This document shows, one piece after another, positions 48,844 to 57,738 of a stretch of DNA of 64,000 bases. How positions within the stretch are numbered: the stretch's first letter is position 1; each line of letters opens with the position of its first letter. The stretch is from contig CAXTCN010000012.1 in the NCBI GenBank assembly GCA_964242575.1, positions 12,585 to 76,584 of the forward strand, in the 5' to 3' direction. The stretch comes from JANPPS01 sp964242575. GTDB taxonomy: Bacteria; Pseudomonadota; Alphaproteobacteria; Acetobacterales; Acetobacteraceae. Under the pieces are notes generated by a model. It saw nothing but the letters and a program-made list of their open reading frames with translations, had not been told where the DNA came from and searched no databases. A program made the position numbers and the translations under genes.

Positions 48844-49220
48844 CCCGGCCCCGGATGCGTGACGGGCTGTTCGCGGTCCACGTGGCGCTCACCGCCGTGA
48901 TGGCGTGGCTGGCGGTGGCGCTGGCTGCGCCGAACGACACCTTCGGCAGCAGCGCGGCGTACCGCGCCATGGCCCGGCTCGGCTCTGAGACCGGGTGGGC
49001 GATGGCGTTCTGGGCGGCGGCGTGCCTCGGCGTCGCCGGGCTGTGCACCCCGTCGCGCTGGCTGCGGCTGCTGTCGGTGCTGGCGCTCGCGACCATGAAC
49101 GGCCTGGTCGCGCTGTGCTTCGCCACCGGCAACCCCACCGGCACCGGCGCCGGCACCTACGCCGTGCTGGCGGGGCTTGGCTATTACCTGGCCTGGAGGC
49201 GCAGCGATGAGGGCGTATGA
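48840..49220 (+). CDS. Multi-span membrane protein upstream of lysis genes
   Basis: A 126-residue protein overlapping the previous stop (ATGA). Four hydrophobic segments: GLFAVHVALTAVMAWLAVAL, MAFWAAACLGVAGLC, LRLLSVLALATMNGLVALCF and YAVLAGLGYYLAW. No family recognised. Its place between fibres and lysis genes suggests a phage membrane protein, such as a holin-related or superinfection-exclusion factor. It overlaps the next gene. Confidence 0.6.
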   Translation: MTRPRMRDGLFAVHVALTAVMAWLAVALAAPNDTFGSSAAYRAMARLGSETGWAMAFWAAACLGVAGLCTPSRWLRLLSVLALATMNGLVALCFATGNPTGTGAGTYAVLAGLGYYLAWRRSDEGV

Positions 49221-49635
49221 TTTCGGCTTGGGCCACCTGGCGCGCACCACCAAGCAGGCGTTCCGGCGGGAACCCTGGTGGGCCGAGTTCTGGTCCGCCG
49301 TCACCGCCATCGGCTGGGCCGTCGTGTCCTGGACCAGCCCGGACGCCCTGGGCGCATGGCCGTCCATGCAGGTGCTGTTGCGCGTCGGCGGCGAACAGTT
49401 CTGGCAACTGGCGGGCTTCGGCCTGGGCGTGGGGCAGCTCTGGTTCCTGGTGGCGGACCGGCGATGGCTGCGATGGGGAGTTGCCGTGATGATGTGCTGG
49501 TTTTGGGCGGTGCTGACGCTGGGCGTGTGGACGGCGTTGCCGGGCGCGCCGGGCGCGCCGGGCGCGGCGGTGTACGCGGGCTGGTGCGGGATCAACGTGT
49601 TCTCGATCCTGCGCCTGCTGCGGCAATACGGCTGA
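49207..49635 (+). CDS. Membrane protein of the lysis region
   Basis: A 142-residue protein starting at ATG 49207, which overlaps the preceding gene by 14 bases. MRAYDFGLGHLARTTKQAFR, then WWAEFWSAVTAIGWAVVSWT, LLRVGGEQFWQLAGFGLGV and VAVMMCWFWAVLTLGVWTAL, AAVYAGWCGINVFSIL. Three to four hydrophobic segments rich in Trp. No family recognised. Co-encoded with the spanin-like and endolysin genes, so a lysis or entry-exclusion role is likely. Confidence 0.6.
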   Translation: MRAYDFGLGHLARTTKQAFRREPWWAEFWSAVTAIGWAVVSWTSPDALGAWPSMQVLLRVGGEQFWQLAGFGLGVGQLWFLVADRRWLRWGVAVMMCWFWAVLTLGVWTALPGAPGAPGAAVYAGWCGINVFSILRLLRQYG

Positions 49636-49648
49636 CCCGGGGGTGGCA

Positions 49649-50131
49649 ATGGACACGAATCTCTGGTGGGTGGTCACCGCCGCCGCCGTGCCCTCGGTCG
49701 CGAGCGGCCTGTGGGTGTTCTGGCGCTGGTGGCTGGAGCGCAACGACAAACGCAAGGACAGCACCCTCACGCGGGAACAGGCGTCGCTGCGGGACCTGGA
49801 AACGCAGCGCGCGGCGCTGGTGCGGGAGCACGCGGACCTGTTCGACCGGATGCGCGCCGAGTTGCTGCGGGCCTTGGCGCGATTGGTCGAGATGGAGCGC
49901 GACCGCGACCGCGGCTGGGACCTGGCGCGCTGGTGGCACCGCCGCGCGCACGAGCTGCGGCTTGCCGGGCTGAACGCGCAGGTGATGGTGGCCGGGCTGA
50001 GCGCGCGGGAGGAAGTGCCGGTGCCGGCCTGGCCGGACATGACGGTGCCGGTGCTGGAAGGCCCGAAGCCGGATGCCATGAAGCTCGACGCCCTGAAGCC
50101 GGATGACCCCAAATTAGGTGACGCCCCATGA
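49649..50131 (+). CDS. Spanin-like protein: N-terminal anchor plus coiled coil
   Basis: A 160-residue protein from ATG 49649. WWVVTAAAVPSVASGLWVFW is an N-terminal transmembrane anchor, followed by a long charged helix (ERNDKRKDSTLTREQASLRD; VREHADLFDRMRAELLRALA; VEMERDRDRGWDLARWW), i.e. an Rz/i-spanin-like layout. The C-terminus is a degenerate repeat, KPDAMKLDALKPDDPKLGDA. It overlaps the endolysin start by four bases. No separate o-spanin was identified. Confidence 0.6.
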   Translation: MDTNLWWVVTAAAVPSVASGLWVFWRWWLERNDKRKDSTLTREQASLRDLETQRAALVREHADLFDRMRAELLRALARLVEMERDRDRGWDLARWWHRRAHELRLAGLNAQVMVAGLSAREEVPVPAWPDMTVPVLEGPKPDAMKLDALKPDDPKLGDAP

Positions 50132-50649
50132 GCGCGTTCGAACAGGCGTTCGCCATCATCGTCGGCCACGAGGGCGGGTTCACCGCCAACCCGCAGGACC
50201 CTGGCAACTGGACCGGCGGCGCGGTCGGGCGGGGCGCGTGCCGCGGCACCAACTGGGGCGTCTCGGCGGCGTCCTACCCCACGCTCGACATCGCGGGCCT
50301 GACTTTGGACGGCGCGCGGGGGGTGTACCGGCGGGATTACTGGGACCGGGTGCGCGGGGACGATTTGCCGGCGCCGCTGGCGTTGCTGGTGTTCGACGCG
50401 GCGGTGAACGCCGGCGTGGGCCGCGCCGCCCGCTGGCTGCAAGGCGCCGTGGGCGCGAAACCCGACGGCCTGCTCGGCCCGGCGACGCTGGCGGCGGCGC
50501 GGGCGGCGGATGCGACGGAGGCGATGGCCGAGTTCCAGGCGCAGCGCCTGGCGTTCATGGCGTCGTTGCCGGGGTGGCGGATTTTCGGTCTCGGCTGGGC
50601 GCGCCGGCTGTGCCGGCTGCCGTACCAGGCGATTGCAATGGAGGCTTAG
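50128..50649 (+). CDS. Endolysin, glycoside hydrolase family 108
   Basis: A 173-residue N-acetylmuramidase cutting peptidoglycan at phage release. The GH108 signature GHEGGFTANPQDPGNWTGG starts near residue 13, with catalytic Glu in EGG. The C-terminal peptidoglycan-binding-3 part follows: YRRDYWDRVRGDDLPAPLAL, VFDAAVNAGVGRAARWLQGA and KPDGLLGPATLAAARA. No signal peptide or signal-arrest sequence, so export depends on a holin. ATG overlaps the spanin-like stop. Intact. Confidence 0.92.
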   Translation: MSAFEQAFAIIVGHEGGFTANPQDPGNWTGGAVGRGACRGTNWGVSAASYPTLDIAGLTLDGARGVYRRDYWDRVRGDDLPAPLALLVFDAAVNAGVGRAARWLQGAVGAKPDGLLGPATLAAARAADATEAMAEFQAQRLAFMASLPGWRIFGLGWARRLCRLPYQAIAMEA

Positions 50650-50650
50650 C

Positions 50651-51178
50651 ATGGTTCAGGACAACACAGGCTTGAGCGCCGCCGGCGTCGTGGCGTTGAA
50701 CCTGGCGCCCGAGATCGGCCGCTGGCTGTTTGGCCCGGACGCGGCGCAGGTGGCGGCGGCGGTGCAGTCGGCGCTCGTTGCCACGACCGGCACCGCCGAC
50801 CCGGCCGCCCAGGTCGCCGCGCTGGAGAACTCGGACACCGCGGCCGCGCTCCGCGTGGCGCTGGCCGCCATCGCCGACGCCCACGCGGCAGCGGCGGACA
50901 CGGCTGGCGCGCAGGCGGCGTCCGCGCTTTCGCAGGACCGTAGCCCGATGGCCTGGGGCGCGCCCATCGTGAGCGTCGTGGTGCTGGTGACGTTCGGCGC
51001 CGTGGTGTCCATCGCGCTGTTCCGCCCGGTGCCCCCGGCGTCGGAGGCGATGCTGAACGTGCTGTTGGGCACGTTGGGGGCGATGGCGACCAGCGTGGTG
51101 GCCTACTGGGTGGGGTCGTCCGTGGGCAGCGCGCGGAAGGACGAGCGGCTGGCGCGGCTGGTGGAGCGGGAGCGTTAG
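50651..51178 (+). CDS. Putative holin (DUF3154-like)
   Basis: A 175-residue protein starting two bases after the endolysin stop. An Ala-rich amphipathic N-terminal region precedes two hydrophobic segments, WGAPIVSVVVLVTFGAVVSI and LNVLLGTLGAMATSVVAYWV, with GSSVGSARKDERLARLVERE at the end. The layout resembles phage holins that permeabilise the inner membrane for the endolysin. It is the last gene of the structural/lysis operon. A near-copy of its final 21 bases recurs at 54704. Confidence 0.7.
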   Translation: MVQDNTGLSAAGVVALNLAPEIGRWLFGPDAAQVAAAVQSALVATTGTADPAAQVAALENSDTAAALRVALAAIADAHAAAADTAGAQAASALSQDRSPMAWGAPIVSVVVLVTFGAVVSIALFRPVPPASEAMLNVLLGTLGAMATSVVAYWVGSSVGSARKDERLARLVERER

Positions 51179-54100
51179 GCCGCTTTGGTCCCGCCATGGA
51201 CCGGGTACCGCGACACCCACGACGCCAGCCTGCCCATCGGCCTTGCGTCGTGGCGCGCCAGCATGGCCGGGTTCGCGAACACGACGAAGCTGTCCTTGGC
51301 ACGGGACACTGCCACGTTCAGCAGGTTCGGCTTCTGGTCAAGGAAGCCGGTCGCGGCGGGGTTCGTGGCACAGACCGAAAACACCACCACCGGAGCCTCG
51401 GCGCCCTGGAGCCTGTGCACGGTTCCCACGATCAAACCATCCAAAGCGGCGTAATCGCCCGCGAGGGCCTCGCGGATGCGGTTGTCAAGCAGCTTCGCAT
51501 GCGCACGGTACGGCGTGACGAACGCCACCGCCCGGCCAAGCGGCCCATACTTGTCTTCGATGGCCGCGCGGTTTTGCCGCAGCCATTGGACAATGGCCTC
51601 GGCCTCGATGGGGTTCTGCTGCGATCCACCGGAGGGCCGCTCCGCCACGCTGGGCACCGCGATGTGGCCGACGGGCTGGATCGGACCGGTCTCAGTGAGT
51701 TTCCGGTGCGTGGTCATGCGCCCCTCGTAAACCACCTCGTTGCACCAGCTGATGATTTGCGGCAGGCAGCGGTAATGCCTCGACAGCATGACCGGTTTAT
51801 GAGCGCTGACGCGCTCGGCCATCAGCATGGCGCTGCCCTTGGAAATCGATCCAGCGCCCTCGGCAAGCGCCAGGTCCGGCCCCCGAAGGCGGCACGCGGT
51901 CCGGAGGAAGCGGTCGCCTGCTGGGGTTTCGGACCACACGGGGTCGAGTTGCTTCGTGTCGCCGACGATGAGCGCACGCCGGGCTAGCGCAAGCGAGGCC
52001 GAAACGATCTCCGCCGGCGCCTGGCCCGCCTCGTCGACGATCAACAAGTCAGCCGCGCCCCAAGCTTGGTTGCGATAGGCAGATGCAAAGCGCGGAAGCG
52101 AATGGGCCGTGGCCACCACGCAGGGCGCCAGCATCAGCATGGGGCCGATTTCCTCGCGAAGACGGTCGATAGCCTTGGCCGGCGGCTGGTACATGGCATT
52201 CGAGCGTATGGCCTGTTCGCGCCCTTGCAGGTGCAGCAGGAATCTCGCCTCCCAATACCGCGCAGCCAAGTGGAACGCCTCAACCCTCGGCCCCACGTCG
52301 ATCGCGTCCTCAAGCGCGTGGAAGGCGGCAAAACCGTCGGGTAAGTCTCCCGTTTCCAGTTTCCGCGCCAGTTCGATAAAGGTGGATCGCTGTGCGCCGC
52401 CGCCGAGCAGCCGCCCGGCCAAATCCACGAAACCCCGGGACGCCGCCGCAAGCATCGAACTCGCGGCAAGCCATCGCGACCACCGCGCCGCGACCGTTTC
52501 CATGGCGGCAACACGGGTTTGGGCGTCCGCAAGCCGCTCGTAATGCCCGGCGATCTCAGTTTTGGTGGCGTCCAGCAGCGTCAATGCCGCCGCGGCGTCG
52601 TCCTCCATGCCAAGGGGGATTTGCGGCATCAGCAGACGCGCTTGCCGGACGGCGGCGACCGCCTGGGTGCGCTCGCCCCGCCCCGTAAACAGGCGCCGCA
52701 GCTTGGACCAAAACGTTCGCGGCGGGCTCAGGGCCGTGACCGCGCGCTCCAGCCCATCTCGCCTCTCCTGCCACCCGGCAATGGCTTGCGCTTGCGCCCG
52801 TTCATCGTTCCGGGCTTGTGGAAGCTCGGCCGCCATGGCCTCGTCGCCTGCCAAAAGCTGCTGTCGCGCGAGGCGGCTCGCGTCGAGCAGGGGCAGGAGC
52901 TTGCGGAACCCGGCACGCACCGCGCGCTGCTTGCCAACCACGTCCGAGACGGCGCTGCGCAGGAGCCGCGTTGCGCTTAACAGGTCAATGGCAGCGTCGC
53001 CGGTGAACGCCCGGCACTTTTCCAGCCAAGCCGCGGCCACAGGCCCAACGTCGCCCGTCTGCATCCCGCTCGCGCTGCCATGGGGCGTGGGCAGGGCAGG
53101 GCGGTCCATGGATGGGCTGGCCTCCCGGATCAGCAGCTGGAACCGCCCCCAATCCTGCCGGTCCCGTTCGGCTTGCGGGCGGTCTCGTGGCGGGAGCTTG
53201 GCAAGGTCGGTCGTAAACGCGCGCGCAATGCGCCCGCTCGGGGCGAACCAGCCATATGAGGCGATGTCCGGCAACCAGCGGGCGAACACATCCGCATCGT
53301 CATGCAACGCGGCAACCCCATCAAACCCGCCGATGACGTTGGTCACCGCCTTATTCGTGGCGGCGGTCGCAAGGATGAGCGCGGGGGCAGGGCTTGGCGC
53401 GCTGCTGAGCAGCGGGTCCGTCATCGCCGATGCGGCCACGGCCCGCATCATCGAGGTTTTGCCAGTGCCGGGCGGTCCCTGGACGGCCATGATATCCGAC
53501 CGCGACGCAGTAAGCACGGCGACGCGCTGCGACGACTCAAGGGGAAACGCCACGCGTCCCATCCCAGCCGCCTTTGGGTTGCTGTCCATGTGCGCGACAT
53601 GGCCGTCCGCCGCGTCCAGCAGCGCCCGGAGGTCTAGTTCCGGCTGCCGGGTCGCATCCGGGCCGGTCCAGCAGCCCCGGTTTGGCTGGCATGCGCAGGA
53701 CAGCGTCGTAAAGGCCCGCAATGGCTTGCACCGGGCCCGCCGCTGTCTCCACCGGCACGAGCCGCGTCATCAAGGGCGTCCGCCCCGCCATGGCGCCCGG
53801 CGCACGCCCCAAGTCCTGCTGCAAGGGATCCACGCCCGTCACCTCCCGTAGCAGGCCGAGGCCACGCCCGATCCACTCCGCAAGGCTTTCTGCATCCGGC
53901 AGATCCACCGCCTTGGCAGTCCAGGCCTCCGCCGCCTCCAAGGCGCCGATGTCCGTCTCTTTCGGTTCAGCGCCGGGTTGCTCCAGGTAGCTGGCGTTGA
54001 GGCGTGGGAGGGCGTCGCCCGGCACCGCGATGCGGAACTTGTCCTGATTCAGCGGCTCTGGCTCGACCAGCAACGGCACCGCGAGCAGCACGCTGGGGCG

Positions 54101-54571
54101 GCCCGCAAAACGGCCCACCAGCAGCAAATGCTGGCCCTCCCCAAAGCTGTCGTCCTCTGGAAGTTCGGTCTCGTCCCAGATGGCGCGGTCCGGGCCAACC
54201 GGGTCAGCATCCTTCGCCAAGGCGTCGAGGTTCTCATTGCCGATCGCGTTTCGCCAATACCCGATTACGGTGCCAGCCCCGGCGGCGCGGCGGACCTCGC
54301 TGGACGGGCGGTACATCCACCGCTCGAAGCCATTGGTCGCAACTCCAGCGGGGATAAACCAGTGCTTCACGCTGCGATCCCAGCCGGCGCCCCGGTCCTT
54401 TGCGGCGTCCTTTTCAGAAAACGGAACGTTAAGCCAAACGCCACCGTCTCCCCGCGACGGAGGAGGGGTCCTGCGCGTTGCGGCGTGCCGCTTGCCGGTA
54501 CGGCCGTTCGAAACTCCTTGGCCCATCCACACTACCTCTCTGGCACGCCAAGCGTATTGAGGAGAAGTCAT
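51175..54571 (-). pseudogene. DUF5710-SF1 helicase split by a 1-nt frameshift
   Basis: Two overlapping minus-strand frames form one gene. The upstream part (from 54571 or ATG 54526) has a DUF5710 domain, WLNVPFSEKDAAKDRGAGWD, RSVKHWFIPAGV, and runs to PAKPGLLDRPG. Removing one base in CGGCCCGG (about 53661-53668) joins it to DATRQPELDLRALLDAADGH in the downstream frame. That frame holds an Upf1/Dna2-like SF1 helicase: VQGPPGTGKTSM (Walker A), LLIVDEAGQAP (Walker B), GDTKQLDPV, RHYRCLPQI, VTPYRAH and GTVHRLQGAEAPVVVFS, LNVAVSRAKD. Full length would be about 1,130 residues. It converges with the holin gene, overlapping by 4 bases. This helicase type is often associated with defence islands. Confidence 0.85.
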
Positions 54572-54788
54572 TGCGGCAACGTGGGAAGCGCGGCGGTCTC
54601 ACCGCCAGCATGACAGCCCGGTCAGCGACGCGCCGTTACCGAGGCGAACACGCAGCGTGAGCTTGCCTTCGCACAGCATCGGCCGCGGGCGGTTTTGTAT
54701 CATCTGGCGGAGCGGGAGCGCTAGCGCCGGCAGGGGTCGCGGTGGCTACTTAGCGCGCCTGCAGCCGGGGCAGGTTCCTGAGCAGGGC
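54572..54788. other. Intergenic region with a near-copy of the holin 3' end
   Basis: About 217 bases between the helicase start and the broken glycosyltransferase. Bases 54704-54724 match the last 21 bases of the holin gene (51158-51178), including its stop codon, at 19 of 21 positions. No gene is seen. The region should also hold the helicase promoter, not identifiable. Confidence 0.5.
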
Positions 54789-55627
54789 CTAAGCGAAGTT
54801 GGCCGGGTCCAGCCATACGGCGCGCGATAGCAGCTTCGCGGCGCGGATGCGTTGTCCCTGGCGCCAGAACGCCTTGCCGCTGCCCCGGTAACCGCCGGCC
54901 AGGAAGGGCCGTTTCAGGCCGAAGCTGTCGAACAAGCCCTGATGGCGGGCATACATGCGCTCCCGCATGGCGTAGTCCTCGCACGCGAACCGGGTGCTGA
55001 TGATGGAGTTCTCGTGCTGGCAATATAAGTACAGCAGTTCCGGGACCCGCACCGCCCGCAGGCCGACCTCCGCCAGGCTCAGGAAGTAATCCCAGTCCTC
55101 GTTGCCGGCCCTGAACACTTCTTTTTCGCAGTAGCCGCCGCTCCGCTCCCACAGGGCGCGCCGCACCACGGTGCCGGGGTGGAGCATCCACTGTTCCGTG
55201 AGCAGCGCGCGCGTGTCGCGGACCGGGAATTGCAGGTCGCCTGACGCCGCCGCGAACAGCCGGTAATCGGAGTAGGCCGCGCCGCAATCCGGATGCTCCT
55301 GCAACGCCTGGAGCAGCTTCTGCAGGTGGGTCGGCGCCAGAATGTCGTCGCAATCGAGCGCCATGACGAACTCGCCGGCGCTCTGGCGCATCCCGGTGTT
55401 CCGGCCCGCCGCCTGACCACGGTTTTACTCGTGGCGCACGATCCTGATCCGCGGGTCGTAAGGCTCTCCACGATGGCCCGGCCCTCGTCGGTGCTCGAAG
55501 CGTCATCGACGACGATGGCCTCCCACGCCGCATGGGTCTGCCGCAACACGCTGCCGAGGCATTCGCCCAAATACTCGGCAAACGTGTGGTAGAACGGGAT
55601 CACGATGCTCACGAGTGGGTCCGGCAT
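54789..55627 (-). pseudogene. Glycosyltransferase family 2, two disabling mutations
   Basis: From ATG 55627 (MPDPLVSIVIPFYHT) the frame gives LGSVLRQTHAAWEAIVVDDA, SSTDEGRAIVESL, then loses register near 55455-55462. In the other frame the protein continues YDPRIRIVRHE, meets TAA at 55425-55427, then NRGQAAGRNTGMRQSAGEFV, MALDCDDILAPTHLQKLLQA and YEKEVF-like GGYCEKEVFRAGNEDWDY. The family normally has HEQNRGQ at the stop, so a Gln codon became TAA. Thus a 1-nt deletion and a nonsense mutation. It was once a full GT-A glycosyltransferase with DCDD metal site. Two independent lesions make it a true pseudogene rather than a sequencing error. Confidence 0.9.
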
Positions 55628-55762
55628 GGTCAACACCCGTTTCAGCTGCGTCATCAGTAAGGCAGTTCCAGCACCAACTTAGGATGGGCGAGGAAAACTC
55701 AATACTTTCAGCCCTGCGCAATCGTATAGGCGCTCTCATGCGACGAGACGGGCGGCGGCGCC

Positions 55763-56185
55763 CTACTCCGCCACAACCTCGCCAGACCCGCCGAACTCCG
55801 CCGGGAAGTCGCGCAGCTTCGGCAGCCCGTCCCGCATCGGCAGCACCGTGTCCGCGTAGTTGACGTGCACGCCCGGTGTGAAGGCCAGGGTCGGCAGCGT
55901 GGCGGCGAACACGTCCACCAGGCCCAGCGTCGGATGGGTGGACATCAGGTGCCCGCCGCACTTCGCGCAGTACTGCCGCTGGGTCATCTCGGTTTTCTGG
56001 AACATCGCCACATGCTCCGCGCCCGACGTAACCCGCACCGCGTCCGGCTTCCACAAGGTAAAGGCGTTCACCGGGCCGCCGGACCACGAACGGCAGGACC
56101 GGCAGTGGCAGTAGCCCATCGCCTCCGGCTCCCCGGCGACCTCCAACGCGACCGCGCCGCAGAAGCAGCTTCCGGAATGAGCCAT
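55763..56185 (-). CDS. GFA-family (CENP-V) zinc protein
   Basis: A 140-residue protein from ATG 56183-56185, with AGGGGGG upstream. SGSCFCGAVALEVAGEPEAM, GYCHCRSCRSWSGGPVNAF and YCAKCGGHL give the three Cys pairs of the GFA fold. PTLGLVDVFAATLPTLAFTP and VNYADTVLPMRDGLPKLRDF match the C-terminal region of small GFA proteins. The substrate is unknown; a glutathione-linked role is not proven for this subgroup. Chromosomal-type context. Confidence 0.9.
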   Translation of the reverse strand: MAHSGSCFCGAVALEVAGEPEAMGYCHCRSCRSWSGGPVNAFTLWKPDAVRVTSGAEHVAMFQKTEMTQRQYCAKCGGHLMSTHPTLGLVDVFAATLPTLAFTPGVHVNYADTVLPMRDGLPKLRDFPAEFGGSGEVVAE

Positions 56186-56403
56186 CGCAACCCCCCTTTG
56201 ACTATTGGCCTCCGGCGCCAGGACCAGAGGGTGACGTTACGATAATGGACGCGGGCCGCCCCCTGTGTGCCCCCGCGGCAACAATGGACAAAAAACATGC
56301 CGGCCGTCTCGCCCGCGGGCGAGCGGCGCGCGTTGCGCCGGTGTAGTGACGGGGCGAGTGCGGCGTTCGCATGGGCCGGAGCGCTGCTTTGAGGAGACCG
56401 ACC

Positions 56404-57549
56404 ATGACGCTGCGCACCACCCTGCTGGCCGCCACCCTGCTGGCCCCCCTGTGCGCCCAGGCGCAGCCCATCAGCGGCGTGTACATCGGCGTCGGCGCCG
56501 GCGTGAACTTCCTACAGGATGCGGAGCTTCGGTCCGCCGCCATCGACGGCGCCAACTTCGACCTGAACAAGACCCGGCTGCGCTTCGATCCCGGGTTCCG
56601 CGCCCTGGCCAGCGTCGGCTATGGCCTCGGCAATGGCGTGCGGATCGAGCTGGAGGGCGACTACTTCCGCAACGGCCTGTCGCGCGTCGGGCGCAACAGC
56701 GCAGGCTCCGTGTTCGATGGCAGCTTCCAGACCCTGCCGGTCCGGGCGCGCGGCGACCGGGAGAAGTTCGGCGGCTTCGTCAACGCCCTGTTCGACATCG
56801 ACCCCAACCTGCTGGGCCTCGGCGGGCTGCCGCTCGCCATCACGCCCTACGTCGGCGTAGGCGTAGGCTACCTGCACTCGCGGAACCAGAACGTCTACCT
56901 GGACGGCCGGAACCAGTTCCTGGTGCGCAGCACCGGCTCGGACGGCAACTTCGCCTATCAGGCCATCGTCGGCCTGGCGCTGCCGATCGAGGCGCTGCCG
57001 GGCCTGGCGCTCACGTTCGAGTACCGCTTCACCGGCCTGGCCGGGGACCGCGAGTACAAGGGCCAGTTCTTCGCGCCCGGCGTCGCCACCCGGGTGCGCC
57101 TGCGCGAAAACGACGACTTCAACCACAGCGTGCTGGCGGTGGCGCTCCGCTATGCGTTCAACACGCCGCCGCCGCCGTCGCCGGTTCCGGTGGCGCCCCC
57201 CACGACCCAGGTGGTGCCGTCCCGCAGCTACCTCGTGTTCTTCGACTGGGACCGCGCGGACCTCACCGACCGCGCCCGGCAGATCATCGCCGAGGCCGCC
57301 ACCGCCTCCGCCCGCGTGCAGACCACCCGCATCGAGGTGCAGGGCAACGCCGACCGCAGCGGCACGCCCGCCTACAACCAGGCGCTATCCCTGCGCCGCG
57401 CCCGCGTGGTGTCGGCCGAGCTGACGCGGCAGGGCGTGCCGCAGTCCGCGATCACCGTCCAGGGCTTCGGCGACACCCGGCCCCTGGTGCCCACCGCCGC
57501 CGGCGTGCGCGAGCCGCAGAACCGCCGGGTGGAGATTGTCGTGCGGTAA
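56404..57549 (+). CDS. OmpA-family outer membrane protein
   Basis: A 381-residue protein. The signal peptide MTLRTTLLAATLLAPLCAQA is cleaved before QP. An eight-strand beta-barrel with alternating strands follows (GVYIGVGAGVNFLQDAEL; FRALASVGYGLGNGVRIELE; AYQAIVGLALPIEALPGLAL; SVLAVALRYAF). A Pro-rich linker (PPPPSPVPVAPP) leads to the peptidoglycan-binding OmpA domain: YLVFFDWDRADLTDRARQII, VQGNADRSGTPAYNQALSLR, and GFGDTRPLVPTAAGVREPQN. The Asp and Arg that hold diaminopimelate are present. It is a stand-alone gene with GAGGAGACCGACC upstream. Confidence 0.93.
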   Translation: MTLRTTLLAATLLAPLCAQAQPISGVYIGVGAGVNFLQDAELRSAAIDGANFDLNKTRLRFDPGFRALASVGYGLGNGVRIELEGDYFRNGLSRVGRNSAGSVFDGSFQTLPVRARGDREKFGGFVNALFDIDPNLLGLGGLPLAITPYVGVGVGYLHSRNQNVYLDGRNQFLVRSTGSDGNFAYQAIVGLALPIEALPGLALTFEYRFTGLAGDREYKGQFFAPGVATRVRLRENDDFNHSVLAVALRYAFNTPPPPSPVPVAPPTTQVVPSRSYLVFFDWDRADLTDRARQIIAEAATASARVQTTRIEVQGNADRSGTPAYNQALSLRRARVVSAELTRQGVPQSAITVQGFGDTRPLVPTAAGVREPQNRRVEIVVR

Positions 57550-57738
57550 ACGGGCCTAGCAGGCGCTGGGGACCATCCGCGCGGCGTAATTTCCCGCTGG
57601 ACTGGCGCCGCCATCGGGCGCAGCGTCCGATGTGCGGCGCACGCCCAGCATCCGCGCCGCGGTTTGCCCAGCCCAGCCCGGCCCTGCCTTTGCGAGCCAT
57701 GCCACCGTGAGCCGTCTTCCACCAGGGAGAAGCCCGTC

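Noticed and set aside
33442..51178. Interpretation as a headless tailocin
   Set aside because: Terminase, portal and capsid genes are intact, so a DNA-filled head can be made.
53640..53721. Programmed frameshift in the helicase gene
   Set aside because: No slippery heptamer in register and no stimulatory structure like that at 35810; a simple one-base insertion explains it.
28665..56185. The two GFA genes as recent duplicates
   Set aside because: The proteins differ throughout apart from the Cys motifs; no DNA similarity is visible.
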